This document shows positions 1 through 6,099 of a stretch of DNA of 7,842 bases, piece after piece. Below the pieces are notes generated by a model, which made no database searches, had not been told where the DNA came from, and saw nothing but the letters and a program-made list of their open reading frames with translations. The position numbers and the translations under genes are program-made. Positions within the stretch are counted from its first letter, which is position 1. Every line of letters begins with the position of its first letter. Source of the DNA: Balneolales bacterium (GTDB lineage: Bacteria > Bacteroidota > Rhodothermia > Balneolales > Natronogracilivirgulaceae); the NCBI GenBank assembly GCA_007127665.1, contig SKYY01000242.1, forward strand, positions 1 to 7,842, in the 5' to 3' direction.

Positions 1-131
1 CCAGGTACCCGGAAAAAAATTCACGCTCAGTAAATTATGAGGCACTCAACAATTTTTCATATTATACGTCCCAGTAACAGAGAATCCAGTTACAGAGAAT
101 GTGCTAATATCTGTATTTACAGAACGGCTTT
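1..131 (+). promoter_or_regulatory. AT-rich leader upstream of the DUF3109-rpoN pair
   Basis: This non-coding stretch precedes the first gene and presumably carries its promoter. It is AT-rich in its middle part and holds a 15-bp tandem duplication at 71-100. Just after that lies TGCTAATAT (102-110), which resembles an extended -10 element, but no matching -35 or -33 element sits at a normal distance. A short reading frame from 37 overlaps the real gene in another frame and looks spurious. The left edge of the window cuts the region, so any upstream neighbour is unknown. Confidence 0.35.
71..100. repeat. 15-bp tandem duplication in the DUF3109-rpoN leader
   Basis: Two directly adjacent 15-bp units, CCAGTAACAGAGAAT (71-85) and CCAGTTACAGAGAAT (86-100), differ at one base. 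They end 31 bp before the start codon and immediately upstream of the -10-like TAATAT at 105-110. The repetition is seen directly. A role as a paired activator site is only inference, and a simple slippage duplication is equally possible. Confidence 0.7.
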
Positions 132-719
132 ATGTTTCAGGTACAACACACCGTTATTTCCGATGACATTGCAACGTTTCGTTTTGCATGTGACCTCATG
201 CGATGCAAGGGAGGATGCTGTGTGGTAGGCGACTCCGGGGCTCCGGTGACCCAAAGTGAAATTCCGGTATTGAACAAGGCGTGGAAGGTGCTTCGGGATG
301 AGCTTCGTCCGAGAGCCAGGGAGGTTGTCAAAGCCGAGGGCCTGATACGTAATGGATACAGAGCACCGGAACTCAACTGCACCGATGGCAGGGAGTGCGT
401 TTTTGTCACCTACGACAAAAACGACATTGCCCTGTGCGGAATTCAAAAAGCCTGGATGGAAGGGCGTTTCGAATGGGTGAAACCGCTGAGTTGCCATCTT
501 TTCCCGGTAAGGGTACTAAAAGCCGGCAACATGGAATATCTTAATCTGGAGTACGTTCCGTCATTATGCGGGCCTGCCTGTGAACGGGGTTCAGCCGAAG
601 GCATTTTCCTCTCAGATTTCCTCAAAGATGCATTTCTGAGGGCTTATGGAGCCGTATGGTATGCTGAATTTCTCAGTGCCTGCGAAGAAGTAAGGATCAA
701 AACAGGTGTGGAAATATGA
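132..719 (+). CDS. DUF3109 family cysteine-rich protein
   Basis: This 195-residue protein matches the remembered pattern of the DUF3109 family (PF11307), common in Bacteroidota and of unknown function. The N-terminal segment has C20-x4-C25-x3-C29-C30 followed by VVGDSGAPV. Later conserved-looking cysteines are C83, C89, C102, C121 (in the SCHLFPVRV segment), C146 and C150. The spacing recalls the CxxCxxxCC metal-binding proteins of the YkgJ type, so binding of zinc or an iron-sulfur cluster is plausible but not shown. No signal peptide or membrane segment is visible, so it is probably cytoplasmic. The ATG at 132 gives the usual family start and length, and no clear Shine-Dalgarno precedes it. 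Its stop overlaps the rpoN start (ATGA, 716-719), which implies co-transcription and translational coupling. The family call is firm; the function is not known. Confidence 0.88.
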   Translation: MFQVQHTVISDDIATFRFACDLMRCKGGCCVVGDSGAPVTQSEIPVLNKAWKVLRDELRPRAREVVKAEGLIRNGYRAPELNCTDGRECVFVTYDKNDIALCGIQKAWMEGRFEWVKPLSCHLFPVRVLKAGNMEYLNLEYVPSLCGPACERGSAEGIFLSDFLKDAFLRAYGAVWYAEFLSACEEVRIKTGVEI

Positions 720-2251
720 TCCGGCAATCTCAATCAGTCCGACAAAGTCAGACACTGCAGCAGCGATTGTCGCCGCAGCAGATTCAGTATATCAAGCTGC
801 TTCAGTTGCCTGCACTGCAACTTGAACAACGGGTCAAGCAGGAAATTGAAGCAAATCCCGTTCTGGAACTGGAAGATGATATAACACTGGACCAGGAAGA
901 TAATACGGTATCTGATGATACCGAACAGATCATGGATTCTACTGACTCCTCTTCCGAGCAATCTGGCAGTGACAGCCCGGATGATCAGGAATCAGTGGAT
1001 GACAGCCGTGAGATTGACTGGGATTCTTTTTTCCAGGATGATGACAATGACTTTGTTCCCGGTTATCGAAGCGACGAGAGTGAATGGAAGGATATGCCAA
1101 AGCCCTATAAAACCGGGTTTATGGAAAAGCTGGAGCAACAGGTCGAACTTCTGAATCTGGACGAAAGGCAGCAGAAAATAGCAGCTGAAATAATTGGCTC
1201 AATTGACTCAGACGGTTACCTTAGAAGGGAGCTTGATGCTATCATTGATTCTGTAGCATTCAGTGAAGGAATACTTTTGACGGATCAAGAAGCTCATGAA
1301 GTGTTGCACCAGATCCAGAGACTGGACCCTCCAGGTATTGCAGCCAGAGATCTCAGAGAGTGTCTTTTAGTGCAACTTGAAGTGATGGATTCCAGAAACC
1401 CCGCAAGAGACCTTGCTATGGAGATCCTTGAGTCGGCCTGGCCCCATTACAAAAAAAAGCATTACGACAAAATCATCCGGAAACTAAATATCAGTGAAAA
1501 GCAGCTCAGGGAGGCTGATCAGTTCATCAAGCTTCTCGACCCCAAGCCGGGTGAGTCCGAAGAGTATCTGAATCCTGACCAGTTCATCATTCCAGATTTC
1601 GAAGTCTACTACGAGGAGTCCATGGAAGAATCAGATGGCGAGACAGGAGAGTTTGTAATCAGGATGCATCACCGCAACGTTCCAAGTGTCCGGATATCCA
1701 GTCACTACAAGCAGCTGTGGGATTCCATGGACAAAAAAAACCGCAGAAACGGTGATGAGGAAACCCGGCAGTTCATAAGAGAAAAAATGGACTCTGCCCG
1801 CTGGTTCATTGAAAGCATAAGGCAGCGTAAAAACACGCTCATGTCCGTCATGAAAACCATAGTGGCTTTGCAGGAGGATTTTTTCCGGACAGGCAAGGGT
1901 CTCCGTCCCATGATCCTGAAAGATGTGGCGGAACGGATTAATATGGATATTTCCACGATTTCACGTGTTGTAAATGGTAAATTTGTCCAGACGCCGTTTG
2001 GTGTATTTGAACTTAAATACTTTTTCTCCGAAGGACTGGAAACCGATACCGGCGAATCAATATCTAACCGGGAGATAAAAAATATTCTGCTCGATCTTGT
2101 TGGAAACGAGGACAAGATGAATCCTCTCAGCGATCAGGCCCTTGCTGATGAACTGGCTAAAAAAGGATATCCAATTGCCCGCCGTACCATCAGCAAGTAC
2201 AGGGAACAGCTCAATATACCAGTGGCGCGCATGAGGAAAGGCTTTGGGTAG
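716..2251 (+). CDS. rpoN: RNA polymerase sigma-54 factor
   Basis: This 511-residue protein is sigma-54, which directs RNA polymerase to -24/-12 promoters and needs an ATP-dependent enhancer-binding activator to open them. Region I is the Gln/Leu-rich N-terminus (about residues 1-50, with LQQRLSPQQIQYIKLLQLP), the activator-responsive segment. Region II (about 52-128) is a long Asp/Glu/Ser-rich linker. The core-binding region follows (about 135-330), including RLDPPGIAARDLRECLLVQL. The DNA-binding helix-turn-helix begins near 397 (RPMILKDVAERINMDISTIS), followed by FGVFELKYFF. The signature RpoN box ARRTISKYRE is at 488-497, close to the C-terminus, so the protein is complete. The length is normal for the family. 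The ATG overlaps the DUF3109 stop codon and only a weak GGTGTGG precedes it, so translation is probably coupled. No activator gene lies in the window. Confidence 0.97.
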   Translation: MIRQSQSVRQSQTLQQRLSPQQIQYIKLLQLPALQLEQRVKQEIEANPVLELEDDITLDQEDNTVSDDTEQIMDSTDSSSEQSGSDSPDDQESVDDSREIDWDSFFQDDDNDFVPGYRSDESEWKDMPKPYKTGFMEKLEQQVELLNLDERQQKIAAEIIGSIDSDGYLRRELDAIIDSVAFSEGILLTDQEAHEVLHQIQRLDPPGIAARDLRECLLVQLEVMDSRNPARDLAMEILESAWPHYKKKHYDKIIRKLNISEKQLREADQFIKLLDPKPGESEEYLNPDQFIIPDFEVYYEESMEESDGETGEFVIRMHHRNVPSVRISSHYKQLWDSMDKKNRRNGDEETRQFIREKMDSARWFIESIRQRKNTLMSVMKTIVALQEDFFRTGKGLRPMILKDVAERINMDISTISRVVNGKFVQTPFGVFELKYFFSEGLETDTGESISNREIKNILLDLVGNEDKMNPLSDQALADELAKKGYPIARRTISKYREQLNIPVARMRKGFG

Positions 2252-2333
2252 ACCGTTGTAACTGGTCGGTGAACGGAAAAGGAATCGGGGAGATAGCAGT
2301 AGCAGATCGGTAAGTGGAAAAAAGCCGCAGATT

Positions 2334-3941
2334 TCAGAACTGCAATGATGTCAGTGAAACGGCGAGTTCCCAGGCCTTGAGAATATCCATGCCAAAAAAC
2401 AGCCATGACAGAACCGACGTAAAAACAAGCACATACAACGCGTAGGTGGTTGTCATATAGAGCGGGGAGGTGGGATGAATTCGCCTCATATTGTAAGCAG
2501 TTGTAAAAAAACTGATGACCGTTATGGCCAGAAAGATGCCTGTCATGATGACCGCGGTGACAGCGCCGGGAACAGACCGCAAGAGAATGACCCCTGCAGT
2601 TACAACAACCATATTCAGATGTTGCGGCCAAAGCATGAATGTGGCAATCTGGGATGTGTGGGCATGCCGGCTGTTGGCTATTTGAACCCATAGAATCTGA
2701 ACCGACAGAATAAGCGCCATTACCAGGGAAAAAAGAATAAAGAAGGCGGCTGGATCATCCCACCCGGCTGAAAACAATGGGGTGTAGTACAAGAGAGCCT
2801 GCCGGGCCACGGGATCCAGGTAGATATCGGCAATGGAGAAGCCCATGATGCCTGCTGAGAAGCATGACATGAGGAACAGAGCTACGGCATCACCCGTTAA
2901 GCGGATCCTTCTCAGGAGCACATCGTTCACAAAAAAGTCGTAGTTCAAAAAGAAGCGGGTCACGGATTTACGGTACATTGGGTTGACCCGGTAGTATGCG
3001 GCATAGACCACCCAGAAAATGAAGAGCAGGAGCATCGCCATGTTCACTCTGTAATCGGACTGGTCAGGTGGTGGGTTGGCAATTCGGGCATCAGGGATCT
3101 GATGGTAAAAGCGCGTCACACGTGCAATGTCATGCGCAGGTGGCATATCGCTCATGGATGCAGATGGCTTATCTCTCATTGAACTGTTGTTGGCAAACCA
3201 GTCTCTGTAAAAGAATACCGGTATCTCTCTGTGACCATCCAGTAATTGGAGCACGTCTTGAAAGTCACGCAAATCCAACCCCGGATCTTCCGGTGCATAC
3301 AGAATACCGGCAAGATCAGGATCCTCTTCCAGCTGAGCGGAAAGCTGAGAGGCATTGCGGGTCATTAATATGACACCGTCAAACGGATCAAGTGTCTGTC
3401 CCGAAAATGGACGGGTGTCCAGTGTGAAGAGCCTGCGGCTTTCCAGATAGGGTTCGGCCAGCAGCCGGAGCCTTTCGGGCAGGGTTCCGTCATGCCATCT
3501 GCCATACGCAAAAAGGCCAAATGACTTGACGGAGGCATCATCTCTGTAGAAAGACATCAGGGAATCACTGCGTTGCCGGTACAGGTACTTTTCCCTGCTC
3601 AATCGATGGGGAATGGGAAAATATTCAGGCACCATGACCTTCAGAGAGAAACCGGACTGGTGCAGCAATTGCCGTTGCTCACCGCTCAGTATCTCCTCAA
3701 CCAGCAGCCACCGGATGCCTGCCTGCTCAAGGAAGGCAATTTCATCTGATGTCAGATGGGTGATTCCCGATTCCTGATATATCAGCCCGAACGACCGGTT
3801 GGCCTGGACTTCACGCAACGGATGAATCAGCAGAACGGCGGAGAAAAAAAGCGCCGCCAGTATCCGGGATGAGTTGTACATGAAACGAACATGCCGGCCT
3901 TTGTCTGATGCCCGGGTGCATGATAAGAAAGTCATCGACAT
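2334..3941 (-). CDS. unrecognised exported-domain protein with a C-terminal polytopic membrane region
   Basis: I do not recognise this 535-residue protein. Residues 21-47 look like a signal peptide (MYNSSRILAALFFSAVLLIH, then a likely cleavage after VQA). The more natural start is therefore Met21 (position 3881, giving 515 residues), not the Met at 3941. Residues 48-295 form a soluble, presumably extracytoplasmic domain. Its segments, such as FGLIYQESGI and LEQAGIRWLLVEEIL, alternate strand and helix in a way that recalls sugar-hydrolase or polysaccharide-deacetylase barrels, but I see no catalytic motif. Residues 299-518 contain about six hydrophobic segments (roughly 299-317, 350-372, 398-420, 440-456, 458-480, 498-518). 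Between the first two is a basic, aromatic loop (YRKSVTRFFLNYDFFVNDVL). It lies 45 bp downstream of an Lrp-type regulator on the same strand, so the two may share a transcript. A role at the envelope is inferred from topology alone. Confidence 0.8.
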   Translation of the reverse strand: MSMTFLSCTRASDKGRHVRFMYNSSRILAALFFSAVLLIHPLREVQANRSFGLIYQESGITHLTSDEIAFLEQAGIRWLLVEEILSGEQRQLLHQSGFSLKVMVPEYFPIPHRLSREKYLYRQRSDSLMSFYRDDASVKSFGLFAYGRWHDGTLPERLRLLAEPYLESRRLFTLDTRPFSGQTLDPFDGVILMTRNASQLSAQLEEDPDLAGILYAPEDPGLDLRDFQDVLQLLDGHREIPVFFYRDWFANNSSMRDKPSASMSDMPPAHDIARVTRFYHQIPDARIANPPPDQSDYRVNMAMLLLFIFWVVYAAYYRVNPMYRKSVTRFFLNYDFFVNDVLLRRIRLTGDAVALFLMSCFSAGIMGFSIADIYLDPVARQALLYYTPLFSAGWDDPAAFFILFSLVMALILSVQILWVQIANSRHAHTSQIATFMLWPQHLNMVVVTAGVILLRSVPGAVTAVIMTGIFLAITVISFFTTAYNMRRIHPTSPLYMTTTYALYVLVFTSVLSWLFFGMDILKAWELAVSLTSLQF

Positions 3942-3965
3942 TCTATGTGACCACTTGAATCAAAA

Positions 3966-3971
3966 ATTATA
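3966..3971 (-). promoter_or_regulatory. possible -10 element for the membrane-protein gene
   Basis: Read on the minus strand, the 45-bp gap after the Lrp gene contains a perfect TATAAT 25 bp ahead of the start at 3941, followed by TTTTTG. No -35 or -33 partner at a usual distance is evident. It may give the membrane-protein gene its own promoter in addition to read-through from lrp, or it may be chance in an AT-rich gap. Confidence 0.25.
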
Positions 3972-3986
3972 AACACATCAAAAGTA

Positions 3987-4466
3987 TCATGCTTTGGACG
4001 GTACCCGGTCAGACTCCAGCGCTATTTCCCGAGTTTGTTTGAACGAGGAGAGCACAATATTGGACCTTGTTTTTTTCACCCCATCCCACGACTGGATGCG
4101 GGAAAGCAGCTTCTCAAGCGATACTGTGTTTTTTGTAGTGATCTTGAGGATATGAGAACCATCTCCCGTGATGGAGTGACATTCCTGTATTTCGGGTTCC
4201 AGAATGGCCTGGTCTACAAAGGAAGCATGGAAGCTTGAATTGTCGATTTCAACAAAGATGAACGCCATGATGTCAAAGTTGAACTTTTTCGGGTTCAATA
4301 CGGCATGATACCCGTCTATGAGCTTTTTTTCCTCAAGCTTGCGCATCCGCTCCGATACCGAGGGAACAGACAGATTTACAATTTTTGCCAGCTTGTTCCT
4401 TTGTGCGCGCCCGTTCTGCTGCAGGTGTTTGAGAATGGCAATGTCTATATCATCCAGTTGATGCAT
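3987..4466 (-). CDS. Lrp/AsnC family transcriptional regulator
   Basis: This 159-residue protein has the two-domain architecture of Lrp/AsnC regulators, usually dimers or octamers that sense amino acids or related metabolites. The start MHQLDDIDIAILKHLQQNGR is typical. A winged helix-turn-helix spans about residues 4-63, with the recognition region near NLSVPSVSERMRKLEEKKLI. A ligand-binding RAM domain spans about 66-143, with the Gly-Asp-Gly turn at 101-103 (ITGDGSHILKI) where effectors bind in characterised members. The length is normal. The ATG at 4466 has only a weak AGGA upstream. A perfect 17-bp palindrome lies in its candidate promoter at 4519-4535, which suggests autoregulation. The gene downstream encodes the unrecognised membrane protein. 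The regulator stands divergent to serS, but the ligand cannot be read from the sequence. Confidence 0.93.
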   Translation of the reverse strand: MHQLDDIDIAILKHLQQNGRAQRNKLAKIVNLSVPSVSERMRKLEEKKLIDGYHAVLNPKKFNFDIMAFIFVEIDNSSFHASFVDQAILEPEIQECHSITGDGSHILKITTKNTVSLEKLLSRIQSWDGVKKTRSNIVLSSFKQTREIALESDRVPSKA

Positions 4467-4512
4467 TGTCCGTTTGTCCTATGTGTTTCTAAACAAGTTG
4501 TGATTTTTCCAG

Positions 4513-4541
4513 AATTTAACCTAAAAAAATTAGGTAATCAA
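4513..4541 (-). promoter_or_regulatory. candidate lrp promoter with a 17-bp palindromic operator as its spacer
   Basis: On the minus strand, TTGATT (4541-4536) and TAAATT (4518-4513) are separated by exactly 17 bp. Those 17 bp are a perfect interrupted palindrome, ACCTAA-N5-TTAGGT (plus strand 4519-4535). The arrangement also fits a TTG-N20-TAnnTT layout close to the Bacteroidota-type promoter. Transcription would start near 4506 and leave a leader of about 40 nt before the lrp ATG. A regulator bound here would block polymerase, and Lrp-family proteins commonly autoregulate through AT-rich dyads. Which protein binds is inference. Confidence 0.55.
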
Positions 4542-4648
4542 GAAGCGGCAGGTTTTTTCTGAACGGCAACCGGGATCTCCTGTAACAATGATCGGTGATC
4601 GGCCCGTCGGCCAAAAGCAATCTGACAGGTTCCTCTTGAACCGCTTAT

Positions 4649-4678
4649 GTCGTATCTTTGGCGTCTACAGAATACGAC
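4649..4678 (+). promoter_or_regulatory. candidate serS promoter (-7 box) overlapped by a 7-bp dyad
   Basis: GTCGTAT (4649-4655) and ATACGAC (4672-4678) are perfect inverted repeats 16 nt apart. The left arm overlaps TATCTTTG (4653-4660), which matches the Bacteroidota -7 consensus TAnnTTTG. A start near 4667 would leave a leader of about 35 nt before serS. The best upstream TTG (4636-4638) is only 14 nt from the box, short of the usual spacing, so the promoter call is tentative. The dyad could be an operator over the start site. I see no T-box features. Confidence 0.4.
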
Positions 4679-4700
4679 TCATTTATGAAAAATTTGTGAC

Positions 4701-5981
4701 ATGTTAGAAATTCAACGTATCCGTCAGCATCCTGACAAGGTGAAAGAGGCCATGACAGCCAAGGGTGAAAAAGAGACAGATCTTGTGGATCAGGTACTTG
4801 AGACGGATGAGCAATGGAGGAAAACGGTCCACCAGCTCGACCAACTGAGGAACGAAAGCAATACCCGCGCAAAGCAGATCGGCGTATTGATGGGTCAGGG
4901 GAGGAAGGAAGAGGCTCAAAAGGTGATCCGTGAAACGGGCGAAATGAAACAGGAAGTCAAACAGCTGGAAGAGCAGGTGCGGGAACTTCTCAGGAAGCGG
5001 GATGATCTGCTGTTGAAGATTCCGAACATTGCCGATGATTCGGTTCCGGTTACCAAAGACCCGTCAGGCAACAAGGTGGTGCATACCTGGGGAACGTCTG
5101 CGGAGACGGATGATGACCGCTACAAGCCTCACTGGGATCTGGTTTCCGACGGCGGGTGGATTGACTTTGAGCGTGGGGCAAAAGTGACATCGGCAGGATT
5201 TCCGTTCTATGTTGGTCCGGTCGCGCGCCTTCAGCGGGCACTGATCCAGTTTTTCATCGACAAGGCCGTTGAAAAGGGGTACGTTGAGATGATGGCACCC
5301 TATTTTGTGAATGAGGATTCCGCACGTGGCACCGGCCAGATCCCCGATAAGGAGGATATGATGTATGTGGTTCCCCGTGACGGATACTTTGCCATACCCA
5401 CTGCCGAAGTGCCGGTGACCAATTTCCATCGGGATGAAGTTCTGAAGACCGATGGGCTGCCGCTCCGCTATGTCTGCTACACGCCCTGCTGGCGCAGGGA
5501 GGCCGGTTCACACGGCAGCGAAGTGCGCGGACTGAACCGGCTGCACCAGTTTGACAAGGTGGAACTGGTGAAACTGGTCCGCCCCGATACCTCATATGAC
5601 GAGCTGGAATCGCTAAGGCGTGACGCCGAGGAGTTGCTGGAAGCCCTGGAGCTTCCGTACCGGACACTGCTGATGGGAACAGCAGACATGGGGTTCACTC
5701 AGAGCAAAAAATACGATCTCGAGGTATGGAGTCCCGGTCAGAAAAAATGGTTGGAAGTGAGTTCATGCTCCAACTTCGAGGATTATCAGGCCAGGCGCAT
5801 GATGATCCGGCACAAAAAGGGCGATGGAAAAACCGAGATCGTGCACACGCTTAATGGCAGCGGGCTCGCCCTGCCCAGGGTCCTGGCGGCCTTCCTGGAA
5901 ACCCATCAGCAGGATGGCGGTTCTGTGGGGATTCCAGAAGCGCTGCAGCCATGGATCCACACGGATCGGCTGGTCCTTTAG
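4701..5981 (+). CDS. serS: serine--tRNA ligase
   Basis: This cytoplasmic class II aminoacyl-tRNA synthetase charges tRNA-Ser, and tRNA-Sec where present, using ATP and serine. The 426-residue length is normal for bacterial SerRS. Residues 1-110 form the N-terminal tRNA-binding arm, with charged helices of a long antiparallel coiled coil at about 30-105. The catalytic domain follows. Motif 1 lies around 190-215 (MMAPYFVNEDSARGTGQIPD). The serine-binding TAE is at 234-236. Motif 2 is at 263-285 (CWRREAGSHGSEVRG, then LHQFDKVELV), with Trp264 and Arg266 where many bacteria have Phe and Ser. Motif 3 is at 385-400 (NGSGLALPRVLAAFLE) with Arg393. All key residues are present. The ATG at 4701 gives the standard MLEIQRIRQHPDKVKEAM start, and no Shine-Dalgarno is evident. 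It converges with dusB across a 19-bp repeat array. Confidence 0.98.
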   Translation: MLEIQRIRQHPDKVKEAMTAKGEKETDLVDQVLETDEQWRKTVHQLDQLRNESNTRAKQIGVLMGQGRKEEAQKVIRETGEMKQEVKQLEEQVRELLRKRDDLLLKIPNIADDSVPVTKDPSGNKVVHTWGTSAETDDDRYKPHWDLVSDGGWIDFERGAKVTSAGFPFYVGPVARLQRALIQFFIDKAVEKGYVEMMAPYFVNEDSARGTGQIPDKEDMMYVVPRDGYFAIPTAEVPVTNFHRDEVLKTDGLPLRYVCYTPCWRREAGSHGSEVRGLNRLHQFDKVELVKLVRPDTSYDELESLRRDAEELLEALELPYRTLLMGTADMGFTQSKKYDLEVWSPGQKKWLEVSSCSNFEDYQARRMMIRHKKGDGKTEIVHTLNGSGLALPRVLAAFLETHQQDGGSVGIPEALQPWIHTDRLVL

Positions 5982-5992
5982 TTCGATCTTTT

Positions 5993-6099
5993 GAAACAAG
6001 GTCGGCCGCTTGAAACAAGGTCGGCCGCTTGAAACAAGGTCGGCCACCTGAAACAAGGTCGGGCGTTTTAAGACAAGATCGGCCGTTTTACAACACGGT
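5993..6099. repeat. 19-bp intergenic tandem repeat array
   Basis: Five 19-bp units are in tandem between the convergent serS and dusB stops. Units 1 and 2 (5993-6011, 6012-6030) are identical: GAAACAAGGTCGGCCGCTT. Unit 3 (6031-6049) and unit 4 (6050-6068) each match at 17 of 19 positions. After one extra T, unit 5 (6070-6088) matches at 15 of 19. A partial, decayed copy (6090-6099) touches the dusB stop codon. Units 1, 2 and 5 hold the self-complementary CGGCCG, so neighbouring units could pair in RNA. The period is not a multiple of three and the array lies outside both genes, so it is not coding. It occupies the place where a bidirectional terminator would be expected. Confidence 0.92.

Noticed and set aside
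37..228. Short plus-strand frame of 63 codons overlapping the DUF3109 start
   Set aside because: It overlaps the recognised gene in another frame, crosses the tandem duplication, and has no family resemblance.
2251..2267. GACC...GGTC inverted repeat right after the rpoN stop, as a terminator
   Set aside because: The stem is only 4 bp without a bulge and no T-tract follows on either strand. The 82-bp gap between rpoN and the membrane-protein gene shows no convincing terminator.
2134..2691. 185-codon minus-strand frame overlapping the ends of rpoN and the membrane-protein gene
   Set aside because: It lies over both recognised genes in a different frame, and its Cys/His-rich composition is typical of an out-of-frame shadow.
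4542..4648. T-box or other known riboswitch upstream of serS
   Set aside because: No T-box motif, specifier loop or terminator/antiterminator pair was seen, and T-boxes are mainly a Firmicutes mechanism. GATCGG repeats at 4590-4602 look incidental.
5763..6056. Minus-strand frame of 97 codons antisense to the serS end and running into the 19-bp array
   Set aside because: It is antisense to conserved serS sequence and begins inside a repeat whose 19-bp period breaks any reading frame, so coding is unlikely.
5993..6099. CRISPR array interpretation of the 19-bp repeats
   Set aside because: The units abut with no unique spacers, are too short for CRISPR repeats, and no cas gene is present.
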